Below are positions 9,121 through 17,178 of a stretch of DNA of 64,000 nt, piece after piece. The DNA comes from Pseudomonas oryzihabitans (lineage in GTDB: Bacteria > Pseudomonadota > Gammaproteobacteria > Pseudomonadales > Pseudomonadaceae), in assembly GCF_001518815.1 (NCBI RefSeq), contig NZ_CP013987.1, positions 1,033,001 to 1,097,000 of the forward strand. The letters run 5' to 3'. The notes under the pieces were generated by a model. The model was given only the letters and a program-made list of their open reading frames with translations. It had not been told where the DNA came from and ran no database searches. Positions within the stretch are counted from its first letter, which is position 1. Each line of letters starts with the position of its first letter. A program made the translations under genes and the position numbers.

Positions 9121-10505
9121 GGATTCGTCTCCAGCCAGGCCAATTCTGTTTGATCGCCTTCGCAGTGTGCCAGATGCAGAGCGTCCAGTGCCTGGCGCCA
9201 GTCATCCAGGCGGATCGGATCGAGCTTGCTACCCAGGGGCGCGGGCAGCAGCCAGATGCGGGTCGCCGTGGCGCAGCGCGACAGTTCTGCCAGCAGCGTC
9301 AGGGTACCGCGATCCGGTGAGCGGCGGGGATCGCAGGCGATCAGCAGGCGGCGCGCTGGATAGCGGGTCAGCTGTTCGAGCAGGTGCCGGCGCCCCTGAC
9401 CGTCGTCGAGGACGCCGGCGTCTCGCACGCCCTCGGGCAGCGGCGGCGGCCAGGTATGGTCGCTGAGCTCGATGCCTACCAGCAGCGCCTCGTCGCCGGT
9501 GCGGGTAAGACCACCGGCGTCCTGCTGGGGCAGGTGCGCGGGGGCGGCGTCGTTCACGCCCAGGCGTTCGCTGGTGGGCAGCAGGCGTTCACGCAGTTGC
9601 AGATAGCCAGGGCGCTCCACGTCCAGGCGCAGCCGCTGGCGGCCGCGCTGCCAGCGCCACAGGCAGAGCAGGGTCAGCAGCAGGCGTGGCAGCAGGCCAT
9701 AGACCAGCACCACCCCGAGCAGCCAGCCAGCCCAGGCCTGGCGTGCAGCGGCCAGGGGGCTGGCCGCATCGCCACTGGCGGCGATGCTGGCCGGATCGGG
9801 CAGGGGAAAGCCCAGCAGGTGGGGCAGGGCGCCCAGCACCTGGGTCAGGAGCACGAAGGTGTCACTGCCGAGCAGGGTGGTCTCCCAGACGAACAGGTAG
9901 CTGCGTCCGGAGAGCAGCGCCAGCAAGGTCGCCAGGGCACTGCCGAGGATCAGTAGCCAGAGGCCATGGACCAGGCCGCCCAGGGCCCAGGGCAGCAGGC
10001 GGGCGCGGCCGAGCAGGCCGACCAGTGCCGGCCCCAGGTGCAGGGCCCGGGCATCGCGCGCCAGGCGACCGGATAGCCACAGCCAGAGCCGGGCCAGCGG
10101 CGAGGCCAGCTGCCGTCCGCCCCCCAGCAGGCCAAGGGCCCAGACCGCGAGGCTCAGCAGATTGAGACCGAGCAGACTGCCCAGCGCCCAGAACACATTG
10201 ACCGGGCGACTGCCGTCGCCCAGGGCGCCAGCGGCGAGGCCGGCGCCACAGAACAGCGCCACGATGCCGAGCAGCCAGGCGGCCAGCACCGCGCCCTGGC
10301 GCCAACGGCGCCGCGCGGCCAGCAGACCGTCACGCTGGCCGAGCAGCCGGGCGCGGGTCACCAGGCGCGTCTCGAAGGCACCACCGGCTGCTCGTGCCTG
10401 GCGATTGGCCTCGGCGTCTTCCAGCGGGCCGCTGTCTTCCTCGGTCAGGCGCAGGGCTTCGGTCAGCCAGAGATCTTCGAAGGCGGGAGAAGGGGGTGCG
10501 GTCAC
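9117..10505 (-). CDS. DUF2868 membrane protein
   Basis: A protein of about 462 residues with four or five hydrophobic segments between residues 80 and 290 and a soluble C-terminal half. It matches the DUF2868 family, which travels with DUF3482 GTPases; the downstream GTPase overlaps it by four bases, so the two are almost certainly co-expressed and may act together at the inner membrane. The start is uncertain: I chose the GTG at 10503-10505 giving MTAPPSPAFEDLW. An in-frame TTG seven codons upstream is also open, and neither has a strong ribosome binding site. Confidence 0.8.
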   Translation of the reverse strand: MTAPPSPAFEDLWLTEALRLTEEDSGPLEDAEANRQARAAGGAFETRLVTRARLLGQRDGLLAARRRWRQGAVLAAWLLGIVALFCGAGLAAGALGDGSRPVNVFWALGSLLGLNLLSLAVWALGLLGGGRQLASPLARLWLWLSGRLARDARALHLGPALVGLLGRARLLPWALGGLVHGLWLLILGSALATLLALLSGRSYLFVWETTLLGSDTFVLLTQVLGALPHLLGFPLPDPASIAASGDAASPLAAARQAWAGWLLGVVLVYGLLPRLLLTLLCLWRWQRGRQRLRLDVERPGYLQLRERLLPTSERLGVNDAAPAHLPQQDAGGLTRTGDEALLVGIELSDHTWPPPLPEGVRDAGVLDDGQGRRHLLEQLTRYPARRLLIACDPRRSPDRGTLTLLAELSRCATATRIWLLPAPLGSKLDPIRLDDWRQALDALHLAHCEGDQTELAWLETNP

Positions 10506-10586
10506 GCGGGGACGCCCTTGCGGCAAAAACGCCGAGGATAGTCCCTGGCGTCCCTGCTGTTAACGCCTCTGTTATGCTCTGTCACC

Positions 10587-11102
10587 ATGAAAACTTCTCT
10601 CCCCCTTAGCCTGATCGTTGCCGTAGCTGATAACGGCGTCATCGGCATCGACAATCGTCTCCCCTGGCACCTGCCGGCGGAGCTCAAATATTTCAAGGCC
10701 GTGACCCTCGGCAAGCCGTTGGTCATGGGTCGCAAGACCTGGGACTCCCTTGGCCGCCCGCTACCGGGACGGCTGAATCTGGTGGTCTCCCGTCAGACTG
10801 ATCTGGTGGCCGAAGGTGCCGAGGTCCGCACCTCGCTGGCGGCGGCGGTCGAGCGCGCCGAGGCCTGGGCCCTTGAGCACCAGGCAGCCGAGATCATGCT
10901 GATCGGTGGTGCCCAGCTGTTCGCCGACGCCCTGCCCCAGGCGCAGCGCCTCTACCTGACCCGAGTCGCCCTGGCGCCGCAAGGCGATGTCTTCTTTCCC
11001 CCATGGCAGGAGAGCGACTGGCAGCTCGTCTCGCGGCAGGAGCATGCGGCCGAGGACGATCGTCCCGCCTATGCCTGCGAGGTCTGGGAGCGGCGGGGCT
11101 AG
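10587..11102 (+). CDS. folA: Dihydrofolate reductase
   Basis: A 171-residue cytoplasmic enzyme that reduces dihydrofolate to tetrahydrofolate with NADPH and is the target of trimethoprim. Family features are clear: VADNGVIGIDNRLPWHLPAE at the N-terminus (including the substrate-binding acid and Trp), the VMGRKTWDSLGRPLPGR cofactor segment, and IGGAQLFADALP. It is divergent from the DUF2868 gene, with about 80 bases between them that should hold both promoters. Length and motifs are normal; nothing suggests a resistant variant. Confidence 0.97.
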   Translation: MKTSLPLSLIVAVADNGVIGIDNRLPWHLPAELKYFKAVTLGKPLVMGRKTWDSLGRPLPGRLNLVVSRQTDLVAEGAEVRTSLAAAVERAEAWALEHQAAEIMLIGGAQLFADALPQAQRLYLTRVALAPQGDVFFPPWQESDWQLVSRQEHAAEDDRPAYACEVWERRG

Positions 11103-11227
11103 CGCCTGTCGCCTGTGTCTTTCCCGCGTCGCGTCTCCGATCCTTGCCCCGGCCTTAAGTAAAACCTAAGACGGGTATGGCATAAAGATGCTGAGACAGG
11201 CCGCCTGGGCGGCCGGAGGGCACGACC

Positions 11228-12277
11228 ATGAGGGCGATCGACAGCCAGACTTCGACGGCAACGACAGGGACTCAGCCTGCCAATCCGAGCGCTACCGGCA
11301 ATCAGGGCGCACCCGCCGCCGATTCCGCCAGCGCGGGGGGAACCCCAGCCGGCACCGATGTCGCGGTGGACCTGTCGCCCGCCGCCCAGCTCATTGCCAG
11401 GCTGTTGCCGGGCCAGTCGAACGGTAACAGCGATCTCGACAGCTTCATGCAGATCCTCCAGCAACAGATCCGCAGCCAGGGTACCGACGCCGCCGTGCTC
11501 GGCGAGATGCCCGAGGGGGCCAGTCCCGACCGTATCCAGTTGGCGAAGCAGGCGGCCAATCACCTGCTGGTGAGCTATTACCATGACGACAGTCGCTATG
11601 CCGACGCCTCCACCCAGGATCCCTTCGCCAACCTGGACAGCGACAGCCTGACGCGTAACGACAGTCGCTATGCCGACGCCTCCACCCAGGATCCCTTCGC
11701 CAACCTGGACAGCGACAGCCTGACGCGTAACGACAGTCGCTATGCCGACGCCTCCACCCAGGATCCCTTCGCCAACCTGGACAGCGACAGCCTGACGCGT
11801 ATCGCCAGCGACGATTCGGGCACCTTCACTTCGGCTGAACGTCAGCTTGCCTATTTCGAAGGCGCGCAGCGTGGCACCGATGCGGCCAACGTGGCCTTCT
11901 CCGGGCTTTCCCCGCAGGATCAGGGTGCCGCGTCCTGGAACTGGGCTCCCGCCGCCACGGAAGATGCCGGCATCCTCGGTACGCTGAATCCCGGCATGCC
12001 GGATTGGCATCCCAATCAGTTGAGCAGCCAGCTCATCAATGGCCTCAGCCCTGGCGGCGTGGCGACCGCTGCCGCTCAGGAAACCGCCCAGTTGTCGGCG
12101 CCGACCTTCAACATCAGCACCGGTGCCGATGGTGCACCCCAGTGGACGGTGCTGCCGGCGGACGGACAGGGCGCAGGGGCGAGCATCGCGCTGGATGGCA
12201 GTATCCTCACCCAGATGACCGGCACGACCACAGCGCCAGCGCTGTCGCTCTATCGCCAGATCGCCGCGTTCGGTTGA
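11228..12277 (+). CDS. Hypothetical protein with three identical internal repeats
   Basis: A 349-residue protein I do not recognise. The first 50 residues are Ser/Thr/Ala/Gly-rich and likely disordered, with no signal peptide or membrane segment. A helical-looking segment follows (residues 50-120). Then come three copies of a 24-residue unit beginning DSRYADAS and ending DSDSLTR (about residues 121-191), identical at the DNA level. The C-terminal part is Ala/Gly/Thr-rich and low in charge. GGAGG stands 9 nt before the ATG. It follows folA by 125 bases and could have its own promoter. The repeats look recently amplified, so copy number may vary between strains. Confidence 0.75.
   Translation: MRAIDSQTSTATTGTQPANPSATGNQGAPAADSASAGGTPAGTDVAVDLSPAAQLIARLLPGQSNGNSDLDSFMQILQQQIRSQGTDAAVLGEMPEGASPDRIQLAKQAANHLLVSYYHDDSRYADASTQDPFANLDSDSLTRNDSRYADASTQDPFANLDSDSLTRNDSRYADASTQDPFANLDSDSLTRIASDDSGTFTSAERQLAYFEGAQRGTDAANVAFSGLSPQDQGAASWNWAPAATEDAGILGTLNPGMPDWHPNQLSSQLINGLSPGGVATAAAQETAQLSAPTFNISTGADGAPQWTVLPADGQGAGASIALDGSILTQMTGTTTAPALSLYRQIAAFG
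11588..11800 (+). repeat. Three exact 72-bp tandem repeats within a coding sequence
   Basis: Units begin at 11588, 11660 and 11732. The first two are identical over 72 bases and the third over its first 69, diverging only in the last codon (AAC to ATC). The 24-codon length keeps the reading frame. Perfect synonymous identity points to very recent slippage or recombination. Confidence 0.95.
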
Positions 12278-12291
12278 GTGGGGCTGTTGGG

Positions 12292-12690
12292 CTCAGGCCT
12301 GCCTGTTGGGCTTCGACGATGAAGCTGTCTCAGCCCAACCTACGGGAGACTGGTAGGTTGGGCTAAGCGGCAGCGAAGCCCAACATCGTGGCGCTCAGGT
12401 CTGGCTGTTGGGCTTCGACGGTGAGGCCGTCTCAACCCAACCTACGGCGCGGTAGGTTGGCGCTGAGCGCAGCGAAGCCCAACATTGTAGCGCTCAGGTC
12501 TGGCTGTTGGGCTTCGACGATGAAGCCGTCTCAACCCAACCTACGGGTCGGTAGGTTGGGTTGAGCGCCAGCGAAGCCCAACATCGTGGCGCTCAGGCCT
12601 GCCTGTTGGGCTTCGACGATGAAGCCGTCTCAACCCAACCTACGGGTCGGTAGGTTGGGTTGAGCGCCAGCGAAGCCCAACAGCGTGTCG
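12292..12690. repeat. Tandem array of four ~100-bp palindromic repeat units
   Basis: Units start with CTCAGG at 12292, 12393, 12493 and 12592. Each holds GTTGGGCTTCGACG, CCCAACCTACGG, GGTAGGTTGGG and GCGAAGCCCAAC in order, so each can fold into two GTTGGG/CCCAAC hairpins. A single related element is at 47081-47173. The array fills the space between two convergent genes (stops at 12277 and 12695), a typical location for REP/BIME-like elements. No transposase of the RAYT type is in the window. Confidence 0.85.
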
Positions 12691-12694
12691 TTGC

Positions 12695-13132
12695 TCAGAT
12701 CGCCCGCAGTTTCTTCGCCGGCAGGTAGTCGCGATGGACGCGCTCTTCCACCAGGTACAGCCAGCAGGGGCCTTCCACCTGGGGGAAGAGGCGTACTTCC
12801 TGGATGCTGCTGGGCTTGGGTTCGCCATTGCCGACCTGCACCGCCACCGTCTGGCCGAGGCGGAAGCGCGGGACCACGCCGGCGTCCACCACGCTCTGCT
12901 CGGCCTTGGTCGCCGGGCGGCCCAGGTATTCGCCCAGGTCCACCGGGCCGGAGGGGCCTTCGGCCACGGTATCCACATGGAAGCTGTAGGCGGTGGCCAG
13001 GCCTTCGTCGCCACCGTGGGTCTCACCCTGCTTGATGCGCGACACGGCCTGGTCGAGGGCGGCGTCGAGCGTCAGTTCATTGTTCGATTGCAGGGTAATG
13101 ACGATGCGGCGTTCGAAGGGGTACTGGCTCAT
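12695..13132 (-). CDS. Hypothetical protein, 145 aa
   Basis: A 145-residue soluble protein with no signal peptide or membrane segment and no motif I recognise. The N-terminus (MSQYPFERRIVITLQSNNEL) and C-terminus (LVEERVHRDYLPAKKLRAI) look like ordered beta/alpha segments, and codon use is like its neighbours, so I take it as real. It may be cotranscribed after yejK (gap of about 165 bases). No function can be assigned. Confidence 0.7.
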   Translation of the reverse strand: MSQYPFERRIVITLQSNNELTLDAALDQAVSRIKQGETHGGDEGLATAYSFHVDTVAEGPSGPVDLGEYLGRPATKAEQSVVDAGVVPRFRLGQTVAVQVGNGEPKPSSIQEVRLFPQVEGPCWLYLVEERVHRDYLPAKKLRAI

Positions 13133-13296
13133 GGTTTCGACTTTTTCGGAGGATAAGGAAAAGAAGGGACATCTTGTGCCCCCTTTGGCCGGCCGCTGTC
13201 CAGCCGGGGGCGCCCGATCGGTGATCGCGTTTGCAACCCCAGGTGTCCAGGAGGCTCGACGGTCATTCGCCGATGACCGTGCTCGCTGCGTTCAGG

Positions 13297-14304
13297 CTAG
13301 TCATTGCGCCGCTTGAGCTGGTCCTTGAGCTGGCTGGGCACCTCGCGAATGATCAGCAGGTCCTGGCCTTCGTCGTATTCGATACGCGAACCCAGGAGGT
13401 GCGCCTCGAAGCTGATCGACAGCCCTTCGGCGCGGCCGGTGAAGCGGCGGAATTGATTGAGGGTGCGCTTGTCCGCCGGGATCTCCGGAGCCAGGCCATA
13501 GTCCTTGTTGCGGATGTAGTCGTAGAAGGCACGCGGGGCCTGGTCGTCCATCAGCTCGGAAAGGGCATCCAGGGCCATGGGCTCGCCACGCTTGGCCTGG
13601 CTGCTGGCGTAGTCCACCAGGGTATCGGTCTTTTCCTTGGCGGCTTCCTCGGGCAGGTCCTCGCTTTCCACGTAGTCGCTGAAGGCCTTGAGCAGGGTGC
13701 GGGTCTCGCCCTTGGCGTCGACGCCTTCCTGGCAGCCGATGAAGTCGCGGAAGTAGTCCGAGACCTTCTTGCCGCCCTTGCCGCGGATAAAGGAGATGTA
13801 CTGGCGCGACTGCTTGTTGTTGCGCCATTCCGAGAGGTTGATGCGCGCCGCCAGGTGCAGCTGGCCCAGGTCCAGGTGCTTGGCCGGGGCCACCTCCAGG
13901 CTCTCGGTGACGGTCACCCCCTCGCTGTGGTGCAGCAGGGCGATGGTCAGGTAGTCGGTCATGCCCTGCTGGTACTGGGCGAACAGCACATGGCCGCCGG
14001 TGGAGAGGTTGCTGCTCTCCATCAGGCTCTTGAGGTGCTCCACCGCCTGGCGACTGAAGGCGACGAAATCCTGCTCGCCTTCCAGGTAGGCGGTGAGCCA
14101 GCCGCTGAAGGGGTAGGCGCCGGATTCCTCGTGGAACAGGCCCCAGGCCTTGTTGGGCTTGGCGTTGTAGCTGTCGTTGAGATCGGCCAGCAGATTCTCG
14201 ATGGCCTGGGAATCGGTAAGGGTGGCGTCCCGCGCGTGCAGGGTCGCGGGCTGGCCGTCGGGCTTCTTGTCGATCAGATGGACGATGGCGTGACGGATCG
14301 GCAT
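13297..14304 (-). CDS. yejK: Nucleoid-associated protein YejK (NdpA family)
   Basis: A 335-residue member of the YejK/NdpA family (37-kDa nucleoid-associated proteins), which binds DNA in the cytoplasm. The N-terminus [17 protein letters not shown], the [15 protein letters not shown] region and the RINLSEW and [14 protein letters not shown] blocks are characteristic. Its exact role is poorly known even in E. coli; an effect on topoisomerase activity has been proposed. Full length and apparently intact. Confidence 0.93.
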   Translation of the reverse strand: MPIRHAIVHLIDKKPDGQPATLHARDATLTDSQAIENLLADLNDSYNAKPNKAWGLFHEESGAYPFSGWLTAYLEGEQDFVAFSRQAVEHLKSLMESSNLSTGGHVLFAQYQQGMTDYLTIALLHHSEGVTVTESLEVAPAKHLDLGQLHLAARINLSEWRNNKQSRQYISFIRGKGGKKVSDYFRDFIGCQEGVDAKGETRTLLKAFSDYVESEDLPEEAAKEKTDTLVDYASSQAKRGEPMALDALSELMDDQAPRAFYDYIRNKDYGLAPEIPADKRTLNQFRRFTGRAEGLSISFEAHLLGSRIEYDEGQDLLIIREVPSQLKDQLKRRND

Positions 14305-14382
14305 GGCGGACTCGGGTGACGGGAAAAGTCCACCAGTCTAACGCTCCCGCGCCCTGGCGGGCAGGCCCCTGGCGCCGCAGGC

Positions 14383-15261
14383 TCAGCTCGCGGGCGCCGT
14401 CTGCTTTTCCTGCAGCGCGTTGCCGAGGTGCAGGGTCATGAAGGCTGCCGCGTCCTCGCGGTGGCCCTCCAGCAGCAGATCGATCAGCTGCAGATGCTCC
14501 TGGCAACGGCGCTGGGCCTGCTGGCGATCCACCGACTTCTGGTACTCGATCAGCCGGCGCAGGCGATTGAGGCGGCGCAGCGCATCGAGGATGAAGGCAT
14601 TGCCAGAGCAGCGGGCGATGGTCTCGTGCAGGCGGGTGTTGGCGTCGAAGATTTCCGCGGGCGAGGCCTCGAACACCCGGCCTGCGGCCAGCAGCGCCTG
14701 CTCATCGCGGCAGCGCCGCAATTCACCGGCATCCAGGGTGAAGCCGGCGTCGCGGATGCCGGCGGGTTCGATCAGCAGGCGGAAGGCATAGCTCTGGGCG
14801 TAGGCGTCGGGCGAGGTGAGGCCTTCGACGAAACTCCAGCCATAGCCTGGCAGGCGCTCGGCCCAGCCTTCCTGGACGATGCGTCTGAGGATGTCGGCCA
14901 GTTGCCCACGGGTGACCTGGTAGCGGCGGATCAACTCGTTTTCCGTGACCTTCAGCGGCAGTTCGCCCTCGATCCGGTCGCGGGCGATGGTCAGGTACAG
15001 GCGCTCGCTGGCGGACACCTCTTCGCGCGCCTGGGGCGTGGCGTCCAGGGCCGCGGCGGCCACGGCGAAGCCGCCTTCGGGATGGCGCGCCAGCAGGGAC
15101 TGGTCGGCCATCTGCTGCAGGGCACTGCGCACCGGCGAGCGGGAGACGCGCAGCCGCTCGGCCAGGGTGCGCTCGGGCAGTCGTGTGCCCACCGCCAGCT
15201 GGTGAGAGGCGATGTAGGTAAGGATCTCGGGGATCAGTTGGGAGGCGAGGGTGTTGCCCAT
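14383..15261 (-). CDS. GntR-family transcriptional regulator (FCD type)
   Basis: A 292-residue regulator with an N-terminal winged helix-turn-helix (TRLPERTLAERLRVSRSPVR, about residues 22-41). A middle stretch resembles a second winged-helix-like region, and a C-terminal helical FCD effector domain follows with His/Asp residues able to bind a metal (DANTRLHETIA; final HLGNALQ). FCD regulators usually respond to small organic acids or amino acids. It lies directly after the LysP-like permease on the same strand (86-base gap), making it a candidate regulator of that transporter and the catabolic genes upstream. Confidence 0.88.
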   Translation of the reverse strand: MGNTLASQLIPEILTYIASHQLAVGTRLPERTLAERLRVSRSPVRSALQQMADQSLLARHPEGGFAVAAAALDATPQAREEVSASERLYLTIARDRIEGELPLKVTENELIRRYQVTRGQLADILRRIVQEGWAERLPGYGWSFVEGLTSPDAYAQSYAFRLLIEPAGIRDAGFTLDAGELRRCRDEQALLAAGRVFEASPAEIFDANTRLHETIARCSGNAFILDALRRLNRLRRLIEYQKSVDRQQAQRRCQEHLQLIDLLLEGHREDAAAFMTLHLGNALQEKQTAPAS

Positions 15262-15346
15262 GGCAGCGCTGGCGAGTCGACCGGAAAGGTCAGGATGCTA
15301 GCACGGGACCCGCCGGGCGCAGCCGGCAGGTCCCGCTAGCGGTCGC

Positions 15347-16801
15347 TCAGTCCCCGCTCGGACTGACGTCCATGTCCTTGAGCTTAACCAGGCGGCTGCG
15401 GTGCTTGAAGCGGTAGCCCAGCCAGACGGCGAGAAACAGCGGCAGGCTGATGTAGGTGGCGGCCAGGCCTAGCCAGTCGACGCCGTTCGGCCCGAACAGG
15501 GCGGCATAGTTCTGCCCCAGGGTGATCACCAGGCAGAGGGCGAAGGCCAGCAGCGGCCCGAAGGGGAACAGCTTGGCGCGGTAGGGCAGGTCTTCCAGGC
15601 GGCGACCCTGGGCCAGGTAGCCCTGGCGGAAGCGATAGTGGGAGACGGCGATGCCCAGCCAGGCGATGAAGCCACACATGCCCGAGGTGTTGAGCAACCA
15701 GCCATAGAGGGCCTTGTCGCCGACCAGGGAGGTAAAGAAGCACAGGGCGCCCACCGCGGTGGTGGCCAGCAGGGCATTGCGCGGCACGCCATTGCGCGAG
15801 ACGCGGGCGAACAGCCGCGGCGCCTTGCCCTGTTCGGCCAGGCTGTGCAGCATCCGGGTCGAGGCGTACATGCCCGAGGTGCCAGCGGAGAGCACCGCCG
15901 AGAGGATCACCGCGTTCATCAGGCTGGCGGCGAAGGCCAGGCCGGCGCGCTCGAACAGCAGGGTGAACGGCGAGACGGAAACATCGGTGGCATCGTTCTG
16001 CAAGAGGCGCGGATCGGTGTAGGGAATCAGCATGCCGATGACGAAGATCGCTAGCACATAGAACATCAGGATGCGCCAGAACACCTGGCGGATGGCGATG
16101 GGCACGTTCTTGCGCGGATTCTCCGATTCACCGGCGGCGATGCCGATCAGCTCGGTGCCCTGGAAGGAGAAGCCGGCGATCATGGCCACCCCGACCATGG
16201 CCTGCAGGCCGCCGACGAAGGGCGCCTCGCCCTGGGTGAACACGGAAAGCCCCGGCGGTTCGATGCCGCTGAAGATGCCGAGGATGGCAGCCAGGCCCAG
16301 GCCGATGAAGACCACCACGGTGGCCACCTTGATCAGCGCGAACCAGAATTCGCTCTCGCCGAAGCCGCGTACCGACACCGCATTGAGCAGGAACATCAGT
16401 GCGAGGAACAGCGCGCTCCAGATGAGCCCCGGCACCTCGGGAAACCAGAAGCCCATTACCAGCTGCGCCGCCACCAGTTCGGCAGCGATGGTCACCGCCC
16501 AGTTGTACCAGTAGTTCCAGCCCAGGGCGAAGCCGAAGCCGTCCTCGACGAAGCGACTGCCATAGATGGAGAAGGAGCCCGACACCGGCTGGTAGGCGGC
16601 CATTTCGCCGAGGCTGGTCATGAGGAAGTAGACCATCAAACCGATCAGCGCATAGGCCGCCAGGGCGCCGCCGGGACCAGCGGTGGCCACGGTGGCGCCG
16701 GAGGCGACGAACAGCCCGGTGCCGATGGAGCCGCCGATGGCGATCATGTTGAGGTGACGGGGCTTGAGCCGGCGCTGCAGACTCGGAGAGGCGGTGGACA
16801 T
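15347..16801 (-). CDS. Amino acid permease, LysP-like
   Basis: A 484-residue APC-superfamily permease with about 12 membrane segments that would carry an amino acid inward by proton symport. The first helix contains the consensus IGGSIGTGLFVASG, and the region through GFALGWNYWYNWAVT is very close to E. coli LysP, suggesting lysine or another basic amino acid. I use the ATG at 16799-16801 (MSTASPSLQRRLKPRH), which matches family length; an ATG 17 codons upstream is possible. It sits between the aldehyde dehydrogenase and the GntR regulator, all on the minus strand. Confidence 0.88.
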   Translation of the reverse strand: MSTASPSLQRRLKPRHLNMIAIGGSIGTGLFVASGATVATAGPGGALAAYALIGLMVYFLMTSLGEMAAYQPVSGSFSIYGSRFVEDGFGFALGWNYWYNWAVTIAAELVAAQLVMGFWFPEVPGLIWSALFLALMFLLNAVSVRGFGESEFWFALIKVATVVVFIGLGLAAILGIFSGIEPPGLSVFTQGEAPFVGGLQAMVGVAMIAGFSFQGTELIGIAAGESENPRKNVPIAIRQVFWRILMFYVLAIFVIGMLIPYTDPRLLQNDATDVSVSPFTLLFERAGLAFAASLMNAVILSAVLSAGTSGMYASTRMLHSLAEQGKAPRLFARVSRNGVPRNALLATTAVGALCFFTSLVGDKALYGWLLNTSGMCGFIAWLGIAVSHYRFRQGYLAQGRRLEDLPYRAKLFPFGPLLAFALCLVITLGQNYAALFGPNGVDWLGLAATYISLPLFLAVWLGYRFKHRSRLVKLKDMDVSPSGD

Positions 16802-17178
16802 GGAATTTCCAGCTGGCAGTTGAAGGGGCCGGACGTTGGCTCTGGCGGCCATTCTCGGTCATGGGGTGCAGGGCGGTGCACCCACCGCCTGCGGCGACCT
16901 GCACGGGCAGGTGGCAAAAAAGCGGCGAAGCTTAGCAGGCTAAGGGCGCCAGGTGGGATGGCGGTCGTCGGTGCGCGGCCGGGCGAGGAAGCCAGCACGT
17001 CCGTTCTGGCTACGGGGAGGCAGCACAGGGCAAGCGCTAGCCAGCGAGATCAGCGCCGCAGCGAACGGCGGACCGCCGCCACCTGGTCAGCCAGGGTACT
17101 GATGTCGAGCGCGGCCAGGCAGGGGAGGACGGTCCGCTGCGCTGCGGCAGCGGACCGAATAGCGTCTTTAGCTCGAGA
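16802..17178. other. Intergenic region between permease and aldehyde dehydrogenase
   Basis: About 377 bases without a convincing gene. It contains the strong hairpin at 17130-17157 and presumably the promoter of the permease. Open frames here are out of keeping with any family and lack ribosome binding sites. Confidence 0.5.
17130..17157 (-). terminator. Candidate terminator after the aldehyde dehydrogenase gene
   Basis: An 11-base perfect stem (CGGTCCGCTGC / GCAGCGGACCG) with a six-base loop lies 22 bases beyond the stop codon on the minus strand. It lacks a proper U-tract, so it may act as an RNA 3' stabiliser or Rho-assisted end rather than a strict intrinsic terminator. Confidence 0.45.

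Noticed and set aside
12276-13132. Insertion sequence ends around the repeat array
   Set aside because: No transposase, target duplication or terminal inverted repeats of IS type are seen; the units are REP-like.
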